Shown: positions 8,538 through 17,620 of the stretch, one piece after another | Numbering within the stretch: position 1 is the stretch's first letter | Layout: each line of letters opens with the position of its first letter | Assembly (NCBI GenBank): GCA_963776465.1 | Contig: CAVZMV010000001.1 | Coordinates: 62,001-126,000, forward strand | Origin: DASRHK01 sp963776465 | Lineage (GTDB): Bacteria > Pseudomonadota > Gammaproteobacteria > Nevskiales > Nevskiaceae | Length of the DNA: 64,000 nt | Direction of reading: 5' to 3' | Program-made: the position numbers and the translations under genes | Notes under the pieces: model-generated | The model's database searches: none | What the model saw: only the letters and a program-made list of their open reading frames with translations | Told to the model about the DNA's origin: nothing

Positions 8538-9976
8538 ACGTCGTTGGTCAGCCGCACGACGTAGAAGCCGCTGTAGACGTCGGAGTACCAGATCTCGCGG
8601 CGCTCGGGCACGAACGACGGGCTCGACATCGCGTAGTTGCTCGCCGCGGTCGGCACCGGCAGGCGCGGATTGACCGGCGCGTTGAAGTAGGCGACCTCGC
8701 GCGGATGGTACGGATCGCGGATGTCGAACACGCGCAGTCCGGAGATGATCATGCTGCAGGCGACGATGGTCGGGTCCACGCGCGTCGGCACGTTGCAGTA
8801 ATGACCGGCGTAGCCCTGGCCCTGGAAGTTCGCGCCCGGATCGCCGCGGGTCGCCTCGAAGTTCTCCGGGTTGTGCACTTCCAGGCGCAGGTTGGAGATG
8901 ACCTGCGGATGCGCCTCGTCGCTGATGTCGATGATGCGGCCGGCGCCGACCTCGAGCAGCGCGCCGAACTCGTCGATCTCCACCAGGTACGGCTTGCCGC
9001 CGATGGTGATCGGGATGGCGTTCTGCGGGATGCTCATCGGGCTCCACTGCAGGCGCGCAACCTCGCGCGCGCTCGCGTTCAGCTTGCGCGCGTTGATCTC
9101 GGACACGTCGACGATCACCAGCGCGCGATCCATGTTCGGATCCGGGATGGCGCGGACGTCGGTGAACGCCAGCACGCTGCCGGACACGCCGATGCCGGCG
9201 ATGTAGATGCGGTTGCCGTCGGGGCTCACCGACAGGCCGTGCGAGTAGTACGGCATCACCGCGATCAGCCGCGGCAGCGCCGGGTTGCTGATGTCGATGG
9301 CCGCGAGCGTCGGCGTGCCCGGCGACGCGGAGTAGAACGTGCGGCCGTCCGGCGAGATGCCGCTCTCGTGACCGAGCACGCCGACCGGCGCCGAAGCCTT
9401 CAGCACCGGGTGACGGCAGTCCTGCGCGATGTCGTAGACGTCGACGATGCCCGGCGCGGTCACGACCGTGCCCGACACCGCTACCAGCAGGCCGCGCTCC
9501 TGGTTCACCACCACGGACTCGTGCGGCGTCAGCATCGCCGGCGTGATCAGCCGGTCGGCGAGCACCGGGTTTGCCGGGTCTGCCATGTCCAGCACGTTGA
9601 CGCCCGCTTCCATGTCGAAGACGTTGGTCGGGAACGCGAGCGTGGTGTCGTAGTACGCGCACTCGTGACCGGCGTCGTCGACGTAGCGCTCGACCTTGAA
9701 GCCCGCGACCGTGCCCATCGCGTTGGGGAAGGTGTAGGAGCCGACCAGCTCGGTGTTGCAGGTGTAGCCCTCGGCCGCGCGGCCGCTGTCGTGCTCTTCG
9801 CGGCTGACGCGACCCTGGATCCCGAGCTCGGGGCGCGAGCCCGGACCGCACACGGCCTTGGGTGTCGCTGCCGGCGCATCGACGACGACCGGCGGCGTGC
9901 TGCTGTCGCCGGAAGAGTTGCAGCCAGCGAGCGCGCTCACCAGGAACGTCATCACACAGAGCAAAACGCCTCGCAT
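8528..9976 (-). CDS. LVIVD-repeat beta-propeller lipoprotein
   Basis: 482 residues with lipoprotein signal ending ALAGC (Cys18). The mature part has repeated segments of the type GVNVLDMADPANP, ALVIVDVSEI, GLRVFDIRDPYHP and FYVVRL, the LVIVD repeat that folds as a propeller. Catalysis is not evident; such proteins are exported and probably bind ligands or partners. It lies two bases downstream of the barrel gene and overlaps the GH5 gene by ten bases. Confidence 0.85.
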   Translation of the reverse strand: MRGVLLCVMTFLVSALAGCNSSGDSSTPPVVVDAPAATPKAVCGPGSRPELGIQGRVSREEHDSGRAAEGYTCNTELVGSYTFPNAMGTVAGFKVERYVDDAGHECAYYDTTLAFPTNVFDMEAGVNVLDMADPANPVLADRLITPAMLTPHESVVVNQERGLLVAVSGTVVTAPGIVDVYDIAQDCRHPVLKASAPVGVLGHESGISPDGRTFYSASPGTPTLAAIDISNPALPRLIAVMPYYSHGLSVSPDGNRIYIAGIGVSGSVLAFTDVRAIPDPNMDRALVIVDVSEINARKLNASAREVARLQWSPMSIPQNAIPITIGGKPYLVEIDEFGALLEVGAGRIIDISDEAHPQVISNLRLEVHNPENFEATRGDPGANFQGQGYAGHYCNVPTRVDPTIVACSMIISGLRVFDIRDPYHPREVAYFNAPVNPRLPVPTAASNYAMSSPSFVPERREIWYSDVYSGFYVVRLTNDVWP

Positions 9977-9978
9977 GG

Positions 9979-10464
9979 CTAGAACCGGTATTCCAGCCCG
10001 AGGGAGTAGAAGTTCAGGTGCTCGGACGTGAGCTCGAACCGCTCGTACTCGCCGCGCACGCCGAAGCCCTTCTGACCGCCCAGCGTCATGCCACCGCCGT
10101 AGTACATGCGGTGATGGTTGACCTCCTCGCTGGTGGCCGAGCCGCTGACGCGCGACAGCGCCAGCCCGACCTTGCCGTAGACGGAAAGCTGGCGGATCGG
10201 AAAGCCGATGGTGACGCCCGAGGTCCAGGCTTGCGCATGCGGGCCGTCGCCGCCGAGGTCGCCGAAGTTGACGAAGCCGATCTCGGCGCCGGCACCGCGG
10301 ATATAGGTGCCGAGGAAGGCTTTGTATCCCGAGCCGTTGCCCTGGAACTGTCCCCCGTCCTGCTGGCTCCAGCCGTAGCTGCCGCCGACCGCCGATTCGG
10401 CCCGGCCTGCAGACGGTGCTGCCGCAACCAGCGCAGCCAGCATCAGCGTGAATCTGAACCTCAT
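9979..10464 (-). CDS. Small outer-membrane beta-barrel protein
   Basis: 161 residues. A signal peptide (MRFRFTLMLAALVAAAPSAGRA) precedes alternating amphipathic strands, glycine-rich turns and a terminal phenylalanine (LEYRF), the outer-membrane barrel sorting signal. Size fits an 8-strand OmpX/OmpW-like barrel. GGGGAGA lies a few bases before the ATG and decides the start. First gene of the operon with the LVIVD and GH5 lipoproteins; its promoter should lie in the 66-base divergent gap before 10531. Confidence 0.85.
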   Translation of the reverse strand: MRFRFTLMLAALVAAAPSAGRAESAVGGSYGWSQQDGGQFQGNGSGYKAFLGTYIRGAGAEIGFVNFGDLGGDGPHAQAWTSGVTIGFPIRQLSVYGKVGLALSRVSGSATSEEVNHHRMYYGGGMTLGGQKGFGVRGEYERFELTSEHLNFYSLGLEYRF

Positions 10465-10530
10465 CGTGTCGTCTCCCCGTCGCATGGCCGTAGGATACGT
10501 GGAAGTTCGTCCGCGGGAGGGCAATAGCGC

Positions 10531-11529
10531 ATGGTTCGGGGGATATTGTTGGCGATCGCCGCGCTCGCGGCCGCGTGCGGAAGCTCGCAGAAGTCGCCGG
10601 AGCTCGGTTTCGCGACGTCGGCGGCGGACGCATTGCCCAGGCCGTGGATCATCGCCGACGCCGGCGACGTCTACTACGCGCCCGAGGAAACGATGGTGGC
10701 GATGCGCAACGCCGTGCGTCTGGGCGCAGACGTGATCGAGGCCGACGCCAACATCACTTCCGACGGCGAGATCGTGCTGATCCACGACGGCACGCTGGAT
10801 CGCACCACCGACTGTACCGGCAACGTCGCCGACCACACGCTGGCCGAGGTCCGCGCCTGCGACGCTGCGTTCTGGTGGGTGCCAGGCATCGCGCCCGGGC
10901 TCGGCGGCCTGGTCACCGATCCGACACGCGATCCAGACGACGGCCAGGACTACGCGCTGCGCGGCAAGGGCGTGCAGGTCGCCACCGCCCGCGAGTTCTT
11001 CGAATACATCCTCGCCCTGGGCGAGCGCATGCCGATCGCGTTCATCGAGATCAAGAACATCCCCTACGACTCCAACTTCGATCCGGTCGGCAATCGCATC
11101 GCCGACGTGCTGGTGCCGCTGATCGAGGAGTACGGGCTGACGCGGCGTGTGGCCGTGGAATCGTTCTGGCCGGCGTCGCTGGCGCGGGTCAAGGCGCTCA
11201 ATCCCGAGATCAAGACGGTGTTCCTCACGCTCGGCTCGGCCACCGAGAGCTACGCCTACGTGCTCGCGAGCGCCACCGACTTCGCCGCGCCCGATACGCT
11301 GCCGCCGGACTACAACCAGGCATTCGTGGACAACGTGCACGCGCTGGGACGACAGGTCGCGCCTTGGGCGGTGGACACCGTCGCCGACGCCCAGACGGCA
11401 ATGTCGCTCGGCGTGGAGGGCGTCTTCACCAGCCATGTCGCCTGCATGTTGCAGGCCTACGGCCGGCCGGTGCCCTCGCCCATCGTCACGCCGGAGGCCG
11501 CGGTTGCCTACGATCTTCCGGCCTGCTGA
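10531..11529 (+). CDS. Glycerophosphodiester phosphodiesterase-like lipoprotein lacking key residues
   Basis: 332 residues with lipobox LAAAC. The body follows the GDPD TIM-barrel: RLGADVIEADANITSDGEIVLIHD retains the E-x-D metal ligands and the second catalytic His. However, the first motif, normally HRG...ENT, reads DAGDVYYAPEET, so the first catalytic His-Arg pair and the Asn are missing. FIEIKN and the late VDT motif remain. It may be catalytically dead or have a changed reaction. The 3' end overlaps the lipase start. Confidence 0.85.
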   Translation: MVRGILLAIAALAAACGSSQKSPELGFATSAADALPRPWIIADAGDVYYAPEETMVAMRNAVRLGADVIEADANITSDGEIVLIHDGTLDRTTDCTGNVADHTLAEVRACDAAFWWVPGIAPGLGGLVTDPTRDPDDGQDYALRGKGVQVATAREFFEYILALGERMPIAFIEIKNIPYDSNFDPVGNRIADVLVPLIEEYGLTRRVAVESFWPASLARVKALNPEIKTVFLTLGSATESYAYVLASATDFAAPDTLPPDYNQAFVDNVHALGRQVAPWAVDTVADAQTAMSLGVEGVFTSHVACMLQAYGRPVPSPIVTPEAAVAYDLPAC

Positions 11530-12463
11530 GATCTGCTGCGCGCTCTGCCTGCTGCTCGCGTCCTGTGGCGGCACCGGATCGGAAACAGTAACTGGCGAGC
11601 CGGCCCTGACATCCGATCCCGACGCGATGCAGGCTGCGATCGGTCTGCCCGACGACGTGACGCGCGGGCCGCCGGTGCTGCTGATCCACGGCACCGACAG
11701 CACCACGCAGATGAGCTGGCCGACGACCTACATGCCGGCGCTCACCGACGCAGGGTTTGCGGTGTTCACCGTCGACCTGCCGAGCCGCGCATTGGCGGAC
11801 ATCCAGGATTCCAGCGAGTACGTCGTGTACGCCCTGCGCGCGATCCACGCGCTCACCGGCCAGAAGGTGTCGATGATCGCCCACAGCCAGGGCGGGCTCG
11901 AGGAGCGCTGGGCGCTGCGCTGGTGGCCGACCGTGCGCGCGCTCGTCGACGACGTCATCAGCCTGGGCACGCCGCAGCACGGCACGCAGGTCGCGAATCT
12001 CAATTGCGCGTTCGGCTGCGCGCCGCCGCACTGGCAGATGCAGGTCGGCTCGCAATTCCTCGACGCGCTCAATCGCGACGACGAAACGCCGGGTGACCTG
12101 GACTACACGAGCATCTACAGCGGCACCGACGAGCTGGTGCAGCCGCAGCTACCCGACTCCACCTCCGCGCTCGACGGCGCGATCAACGTGCTGGTGCAGT
12201 CGATCTGCCCGGGGCATCCGGTGAATCACGTCGCACTTATGCGCGATCCGGTGGTGTTTACGCTGGTGCTGGACGCGCTCAACCATGCAGGCGGCGCCGA
12301 TCCTTCGCGCGTGTCCGCATCCACGTGCACTGCGCTGACGATTCCCGGCGTCGATCCGGTCGCGCAGTTCCACGCCGAGGAGGCGTTCGCCGCGAGCTTC
12401 ACCGACGACAGCGCCGACTACAACAGCGACGGCGAGCCGCCGCTGCGCGACTACGCGCGTTGA
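11504..12463 (+). CDS. Alpha/beta-hydrolase lipase, probable lipoprotein
   Basis: 319 residues if started at TTG 11504, the only start that yields a lipoprotein signal (CALCLLLASC). It then shows the oxyanion-hole strand PVLLIHGT, the nucleophile elbow AHSQGG (S128), and SLGTPQHGT, as in triacylglycerol lipases of the EstA/LipA kind. A distal CPGHPVNHVAL likely supplies the His. The TTG start overlaps the GDPD-like gene by 26 bases, implying co-expression; the start is the least certain point. The stop overlaps the convergent APC gene by 13 bases. Confidence 0.82.
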   Translation: MPTIFRPAEICCALCLLLASCGGTGSETVTGEPALTSDPDAMQAAIGLPDDVTRGPPVLLIHGTDSTTQMSWPTTYMPALTDAGFAVFTVDLPSRALADIQDSSEYVVYALRAIHALTGQKVSMIAHSQGGLEERWALRWWPTVRALVDDVISLGTPQHGTQVANLNCAFGCAPPHWQMQVGSQFLDALNRDDETPGDLDYTSIYSGTDELVQPQLPDSTSALDGAINVLVQSICPGHPVNHVALMRDPVVFTLVLDALNHAGGADPSRVSASTCTALTIPGVDPVAQFHAEEAFAASFTDDSADYNSDGEPPLRDYAR

Positions 12464-13749
12464 TCGCGCCGCAGCCAGACGAACATCGGCAGTCCCGAGA
12501 GCAGCAGCAGGAAGCCCCAGAACACGGTCTCCTGCCCGGCGCCGTAGATGGTCCAGAGCGCATATGCCGACGCCGCCAGCAGCACGGCGGCACGAGCGCG
12601 CGTGAGCGGCACCGGACCGGTGCGCATCAGGATCAGCGCCGCCATCGCGCTGAACAGGTACGGCACCAGGTTGGCGAGCGTCGCCAGCAGCGCCAGGAAC
12701 GTGAACACGCTGACCAGCGGCCCGGTGTAGTTGAGCAGGATCATGATCGAGGCGATGACGCCGCCCGCGATCAGCGCGAACGTCGGCGTGCCGCGCGCGT
12801 TCTCCGTCTCGAACGCCTTCGGCAGCAGGCCGTCGCGCGCCATCGCCTGCGCCATCTGTCCCTGCAGCAGGATCCAGCCGTTGAGGCAGCCGAAGGCGCT
12901 GATCGTCCCCACCGCCGCCATGATCATCCCGCCGGCGCCGCCCCAGACGATGTTGGCCACGTCGGCGAACGGCGCGTTGGACTTGGCCAGGATCGCCGGC
13001 GGCACGATGGCCATGGCGCCGACGCAGACGAGCGCGGTGACGATCGCGGCGAGCGCGGTGCCGATCAGCGTCGCGCGCGGAACGTTGCGCTCGGGGTTCT
13101 CCACCTTGGAGGCCGCCACGGTCGCGCTCTCCAGACCGAGCATCGCCCAGAGCGCCAGCGCCGCGGCGGCGCTGGTGGCCTGCATCACCGGCTTGCCGGT
13201 GGGATTGAACGGCACGAGGTTGTCGGCGTTCATGAACCACAGGCCCATGACCATGAGCAGCAGCAACGGCGCGAGCTTGAGGATGCTGGTGACGAGCTGC
13301 ACCGAGCCGGCGCTGCGCACGCTGTGCATGCTGACGCCGGTGAGCACCCAGAGCAGGGTCAGCGCCACTGCGCCGGCGAGCACGTTGGATTGCGCCAGCG
13401 CGGGAACCAGGCCGGAGAGATAGCTGACGGTGCCGGTGGCGAGCGCCGCGTTCGTCACCCAGCACGAGATCCAGTACGACCAGGCGACGAGGAAGCCGGC
13501 GAAGTCGCCGAACGCCATGCGCGTGTAGGCGTAGATGCCGCCGGCGGCGACGCGCGTGCGCGCAAGCCAGGCGAAGGTCACGGCCAGCAGCATCGCGCCG
13601 GTGGCGGTGAACAGCCAGCCGAGCGCGCTGACGCCGCCATACGGCGCCATCGTCGCCGGCAAGAGGAAGATGCCCGAGCCCACCATGTTGCCGAAGACGA
13701 GGCCGATGGCCATCGGCAGCGACAGCATGCGTTTACGGTCCTGGATCAT
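12451..13749 (-). CDS. APC-superfamily amino acid/amine permease
   Basis: 432 residues with about twelve hydrophobic helices. It begins with AIGLVFGNMVGSGIFLLP, the TM1 substrate-binding signature of APC transporters (AdiC, YjeH, PotE kind), and has ALWAMLGLESATV in TM6. It should be an inner-membrane exchanger or symporter of amino acids or polyamines. The ATG overlaps the stop of the Rieske oxygenase by four bases, so the transporter may import that enzyme's amine-type substrate. Confidence 0.92.
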   Translation of the reverse strand: MIQDRKRMLSLPMAIGLVFGNMVGSGIFLLPATMAPYGGVSALGWLFTATGAMLLAVTFAWLARTRVAAGGIYAYTRMAFGDFAGFLVAWSYWISCWVTNAALATGTVSYLSGLVPALAQSNVLAGAVALTLLWVLTGVSMHSVRSAGSVQLVTSILKLAPLLLLMVMGLWFMNADNLVPFNPTGKPVMQATSAAAALALWAMLGLESATVAASKVENPERNVPRATLIGTALAAIVTALVCVGAMAIVPPAILAKSNAPFADVANIVWGGAGGMIMAAVGTISAFGCLNGWILLQGQMAQAMARDGLLPKAFETENARGTPTFALIAGGVIASIMILLNYTGPLVSVFTFLALLATLANLVPYLFSAMAALILMRTGPVPLTRARAAVLLAASAYALWTIYGAGQETVFWGFLLLLSGLPMFVWLRRDQRA

Positions 13750-14849
13750 TGCGCCTCCAGCGCGTGGCGATAGGCCCCGCGCAACAGATCGTGGAAATGC
13801 TTCACGCCGGCCTCCCGCTTGGGATTCAGGCGCCCCGGCTCGTAGCTTCCGGACGCCAGGCCCTTCTGCACCGCAGCGCAGATCGCGGCGTCCTCGACCT
13901 GCACCTCGTCGCTGAACGCCTGGTCCTGCTCGCGTCGTCGCTGCGCTTCGGCGTCGTCGCCGGCCGCCGCATAGTAATAGTCGAAGTCCACGCGGCAGCG
14001 GTCGACCGCGAGCGGCACCACGCGATTGGTCTGCAGCCGGCCCGGCAGACAGTTGAGCATCGTGTTCGGATAGACGAAGTAGTAGTAGGCCTCGCCTTTC
14101 CCGTAGGGCGCCCCCTCCGCGCCCTCCAGCGGCGAATGCTGCAGCGAGTGCCAGCGCGCGCAGGTCGTGGTGTAGCTGCGGTAGTCCAGCAGCTTGTTCA
14201 GCGCCGGATGGATGTGCGGCAGGTGATAGCCCTCGAGATAGTTGTCGACGTACACCTTCCAGTTGCAGTCGAGCGTGTAGCTGACGCGGCGATGGAACGC
14301 GAGCGGCTGCGCCAGCGTGGCCTGCGCGTGCGCGCGGATGCCGTCGAGCACCTCGTCGAGCACTGGCACGTCTTCCGTCAGCGACGCGAACACCACCGGT
14401 GACCACTCCGCGGCACGGGCCGGAGGCAAGCAGATCCGGGCGATGTCGAACGCTGCCGCCGACTGCATCTCGGGCGCGCTGCGCAGCTGGCCGGTCAGCG
14501 AGTAGGTCCAGCCGTGGTACTTGCACTGCAGCGCCTTGGCGCCGCGCCCATCCTGCAGCGCCAGCGGTCCGGCGCGGTGGCGGCAGACGTTGTGGAACGT
14601 CCGCAGGACACCGTCGGATCCGCGCACCAGGATGATGGGCGTCGCGCCGATCTCGGTGACGACGTGGTCGCCGCTGCCGGTCAGCGCATCGACGGGCCCG
14701 GCCAACTGCCAGCTGCTGCCGAAGACGGCGCGCTGCTCGATCGCCAGGATCTCCGGGTCGCAATAGAACTGCGCGGCCAGCGCATGCGCCTGTTCCAGCG
14801 GCTCGGTCCCGAGCCACTTCCGCCACTCGACGCGGCCGGGCAAGTGCAT
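13746..14849 (-). CDS. Rieske non-haem iron oxygenase, alpha subunit (choline/carnitine monooxygenase type)
   Basis: 367 residues. The Rieske cluster ligands are C89, H91, C109 and H112 (CRH...CKYHGW). The mononuclear iron site is DNYLEGYHLPHIH, with H209 and H214. The residue bridging the two metal centres is Glu (E206), as known for carnitine and related quaternary-amine monooxygenases, where most ring hydroxylases have Asp. Together with the coupled APC permease this points to an amine substrate, by inference only. No reductase gene lies beside it. It starts two bases after the MAPEG gene in a four-gene operon. Confidence 0.9.
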   Translation of the reverse strand: MHLPGRVEWRKWLGTEPLEQAHALAAQFYCDPEILAIEQRAVFGSSWQLAGPVDALTGSGDHVVTEIGATPIILVRGSDGVLRTFHNVCRHRAGPLALQDGRGAKALQCKYHGWTYSLTGQLRSAPEMQSAAAFDIARICLPPARAAEWSPVVFASLTEDVPVLDEVLDGIRAHAQATLAQPLAFHRRVSYTLDCNWKVYVDNYLEGYHLPHIHPALNKLLDYRSYTTTCARWHSLQHSPLEGAEGAPYGKGEAYYYFVYPNTMLNCLPGRLQTNRVVPLAVDRCRVDFDYYYAAAGDDAEAQRRREQDQAFSDEVQVEDAAICAAVQKGLASGSYEPGRLNPKREAGVKHFHDLLRGAYRHALEAQ

Positions 14850-14851
14850 GG

Positions 14852-15277
14852 TCAGTGGTGCGCCACCGACACCAGCGCGTGGATGATCAGGCCGATCAGC
14901 GGCAGCGACGACAGGAAGAACACCGCGAAGCGCACCTCGATCTTGTTCCACAGCGACTGCACCAGGCTGTGGACCACGCGCAGGATCACGTAGACCCACG
15001 CGAGCGTGAGGTTGATGCCGCCACCCTGCTCCATCAGCGCCAGGCAGATCGCGACCGCGTAGAAGATCGTCGGCTGCTCGAACAGGTGGTTGTAGTTGTC
15101 CGCCTTCCAGCGCACGTTCGGCGGCAGCGTCGCCATCTGCTCGCCGCGCGGCGCGTTGGGATCCAGTCGCATCTTCATGCGCGTGATCGCCGGGATGCGC
15201 GTCGCGTACATCCATACCCACATCACCATGGTCCAGGCCACGAGCGCCACCACCGGCGCGAGAATCGGACTGTGCAT
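14852..15277 (-). CDS. MAPEG family membrane protein
   Basis: 141 residues with four hydrophobic helices. It carries the family pattern NYNHLFEQPTIFYAVAI followed by AWVYVILRVVHSLVQSLWNKIEVRF. MAPEG proteins in eukaryotes handle glutathione and eicosanoids; bacterial roles are poorly known. It is separated by two bases from both the DUF808 gene upstream and the Rieske gene downstream. A second MAPEG/Rieske neighbour pair lies at 50811-52314. Confidence 0.88.
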   Translation of the reverse strand: MHSPILAPVVALVAWTMVMWVWMYATRIPAITRMKMRLDPNAPRGEQMATLPPNVRWKADNYNHLFEQPTIFYAVAICLALMEQGGGINLTLAWVYVILRVVHSLVQSLWNKIEVRFAVFFLSSLPLIGLIIHALVSVAHH

Positions 15278-15279
15278 TT

Positions 15280-16185
15280 CTATTTCCCCCTGTTGTGCTT
15301 CGAGATGGTCTGCCACACGCGCTGCGCGCACCACACCGCCGCAAGCGCCACCGCGCCGGCGATGACGCCGGCGAGCGCATTCAAAATCATCGTCACCGGG
15401 CCCGGCATCGATTCCACGGCGTGATGCAGCGCCGGAATGCCGTGCACCAGGATGCTGCCGCCGACCATGAACATCGCTGCGGTCCCCGCGACCGACAGCG
15501 CGCGCATCAGCCACGGCGCGAACAGCAGCAGGCTGCGCCCCAGCGCGCGCGAGGTCCGGCCGGAGCGCCGGCTCAGCCAGAAGCCCGCGTCGTCGAGCTT
15601 GACGATGCCGCCGACCAGGCCGTATACGCCGATCGTCATCAGCACCGCGATGCCGACCAGCACCACGACCTTCTGGCTGAAGGGCGCGGTCGCCACCGTC
15701 CCCAGCGCGATGACGATGATCTCCGCCGACAGGATGAAGTCGGTGCGCACGGCGCCCTTGATCTTGTCGCGCTCCACGGCCACCAGGTCGACCGCCGGAT
15801 CCGACAGCGCCTTCACCAGCTCGTCGTGGTGCGCCTGGTCCTCGGCCTTGCTGTGGAGAAACCGGTGCGCCAGCTTCTCGAAGCCCTCGTAGCAGAGGTA
15901 GGCGCCGCCCACCATCAGCAACGGGATCACGGCCCAGGGCGCGATGGCGCTGATCGCCAGCGCCGCCGGCACCAGGATGGCCTTGTTCACCGCCGAGCCG
16001 CGCGCCACGGCGAAAACCACGGGCAGCTCGCGGTCGGCGCTGACGCCGGAAACCTGCTGCGCGTTCAGGGCCAGGTCGTCGCCCAGCACGCCCGCCGTCT
16101 TCTTGGCCGCGACCTTGGTCAGCAGGGCGACGTCGTCCAGGATCGTGGCGATGTCGTCGATGAGGGCCAGAAGGCTGCTGGCCAT
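15280..16185 (-). CDS. DUF808 family inner-membrane protein (YedI-like)
   Basis: 301 residues beginning MASSLLALIDDIATILDDVA and followed by KVAAKKTAGVLGDDLALNAQQVSG, the signature of the DUF808/YedI family. Several membrane helices follow, including LPVVFAVARGSAVNKAILVP. Function is unknown in the family. It is the promoter-proximal gene of the minus-strand operon that includes MAPEG, Rieske oxygenase and permease. The ATG at 16185 is preferred over a TTG fifteen bases upstream. Confidence 0.93.
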   Translation of the reverse strand: MASSLLALIDDIATILDDVALLTKVAAKKTAGVLGDDLALNAQQVSGVSADRELPVVFAVARGSAVNKAILVPAALAISAIAPWAVIPLLMVGGAYLCYEGFEKLAHRFLHSKAEDQAHHDELVKALSDPAVDLVAVERDKIKGAVRTDFILSAEIIVIALGTVATAPFSQKVVVLVGIAVLMTIGVYGLVGGIVKLDDAGFWLSRRSGRTSRALGRSLLLFAPWLMRALSVAGTAAMFMVGGSILVHGIPALHHAVESMPGPVTMILNALAGVIAGAVALAAVWCAQRVWQTISKHNRGK

Positions 16186-16271
16186 GCGCGAGCTCCGCAA
16201 TTGCTTCGGGCAGCAAAGCTTACCCTGTGTGATCTAGAATCCCTCGACACAACAAAACCAGGGAGCCCGCG

Positions 16272-16772
16272 ATGTCGAAGAATCTGCTGCTCGTTTGCCT
16301 GCTCACTTTGTCCGGCGTGATCGCCTGCTCGCACGAGGAGCCCCGTCCGGAGCCCGCCAAGACGACGGTCAAGGAGTCCAGGAAGGAGTCGTCCAGGACG
16401 ACACCCGCGAGCGCTCCGGTCGCCGCGTCCGAGAAGACCACCAAGGCGGTGACCGCGGCGATCGACGCCTGGGCCTCGGCCTGGGAGAAGAAGGACGCCA
16501 GCGCCTACCTCGCCGCTTACGCGCCCGAGTTCAAGCCGGAGAAAGGGTCGCGCAAGGCCTGGGAGAAGCAGCGCCGCGAGCGCCTGGCCAGCGCCAAGAA
16601 CATCAAGGTGACGATCGGCAATCCGCAGGTCGCCACCGGCGGTCCCGACGTGGCGATGGCGTCGTTCGTGCAGGTCTACGAGTCCGAGACGTTCAGTGAC
16701 ACCTCCAAGAAGCTCCTGGAGTTCAAGAACGTCGGCGGCAAGTGGCTGATCACCCGCGAGCGCACGCCGTAA
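16272..16772 (+). CDS. Lipoprotein with SnoaL/NTF2-like domain
   Basis: 166 residues: signal with lipobox SGVIAC (Cys19), a Lys/Glu/Ser-rich linker (about 20-55), then a SnoaL-like cone domain starting AIDAWASAWEKKDASAYLAAYAPEF and ending GGKWLITRE. The arrangement resembles the C-terminal domain of Cds6-like envelope proteins. It probably works as a binding or scaffold domain in the periplasm. AGGGAGCCCGCG precedes the ATG. The NYN gene follows after four bases. Confidence 0.85.
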   Translation: MSKNLLLVCLLTLSGVIACSHEEPRPEPAKTTVKESRKESSRTTPASAPVAASEKTTKAVTAAIDAWASAWEKKDASAYLAAYAPEFKPEKGSRKAWEKQRRERLASAKNIKVTIGNPQVATGGPDVAMASFVQVYESETFSDTSKKLLEFKNVGGKWLITRERTP

Positions 16773-16776
16773 CGAA

Positions 16777-17601
16777 ATGCCCACCCCCGCCGCCGATGGC
16801 AACAACATGGCCGTGTTCTGCGACTTCGAGAACGTGGCCCTCGGCGTGCGCGAGGCGCGCTATCCCAACTTCGACATCAAGAACGTGCTGGAGCGGCTGC
16901 TGCTGAAAGGCAGCATCGTCGTGCGCAAGGCCTACTGCGACTGGGACCGCTACAAGGAATTCAAGGCGGCGATGCACGAGGCGGCGTTCGAGCTGATCGA
17001 GATCCCGCACGTGCGCCAGTCGGGGAAGAACTCCGCCGACATCCGCATGGTCGTCGACGCGCTGGACCTGTGCTACACCAAGCCGCACGTCGACACCTTC
17101 GTGATCCTGTCGGGCGACTCCGACTTCTCGCCGCTCGTCACCAAGCTGCGCGAGAACAACAAGATGGTCATCGGCGTCGGCGTGAAGAACTCCACGTCGG
17201 ACCTGCTGACCTCGGCCTGCGACGAGTTCATCTTCTACGACGACCTGGTGCGCGAGCAGGCCAAGAAGCAGGAGCGGCGCGCGCCGCGCAAGCAGAAGAC
17301 GGTCGCCGCCAGGGACGCGACGGCGAAGCCCAAGACCGCCGAGGAGGACCGCCGGCAGGAGGCCATCGACCTGGTGATGGAGACGATCGAGGCGGTGCAG
17401 GCAGAGCGCGGCGAGCAGGAGAGCGTGTGGGGCTCGATCGTCAAGCAGGCGCTCAAGCGCCGCAAGCCGGGATTCCGCGAGAGCTACTACGGCTTCGAGT
17501 CTTTCACCGACCTGCTGGAAGAGGCGCAGCGCCGCGGGCTGATGAAGCTGCAGCACGACGACCGCTCGGGCGGATACCTGATCCAGACGCCTCGGGCGTA
17601 A
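16777..17601 (+). CDS. NYN (PIN-like) ribonuclease with C-terminal OST-HTH/LOTUS domain
   Basis: 274 residues. The N-terminal NYN domain (LabA/DUF88 type) keeps acidic residues in FCDFENV (D16, E18) and SGDSDF (D114, D116), expected to hold the metal for RNA cleavage. A charged Lys/Arg linker (about 165-195) leads to a LOTUS-type winged helix (about 200-270, WGSIVKQALKRRKPGF...YGFESFTDLL) that could bind RNA. It acts in the cytoplasm. An internal ATG at 16807 would drop ten residues. It follows the SnoaL lipoprotein by four bases and may share its transcript. Confidence 0.93.
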   Translation: MPTPAADGNNMAVFCDFENVALGVREARYPNFDIKNVLERLLLKGSIVVRKAYCDWDRYKEFKAAMHEAAFELIEIPHVRQSGKNSADIRMVVDALDLCYTKPHVDTFVILSGDSDFSPLVTKLRENNKMVIGVGVKNSTSDLLTSACDEFIFYDDLVREQAKKQERRAPRKQKTVAARDATAKPKTAEEDRRQEAIDLVMETIEAVQAERGEQESVWGSIVKQALKRRKPGFRESYYGFESFTDLLEEAQRRGLMKLQHDDRSGGYLIQTPRA

Positions 17602-17620
17602 TCCCGCCTAGCAAGCGCGC

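Noticed and set aside
12325..13773. Long arginine/histidine-rich plus-strand frame opposite the permease gene
   Set aside because: It is an antisense shadow of a high-GC gene with no stop codons; the composition (Arg, His, Gln) is typical of such shadows and the opposite strand encodes a clear APC transporter.
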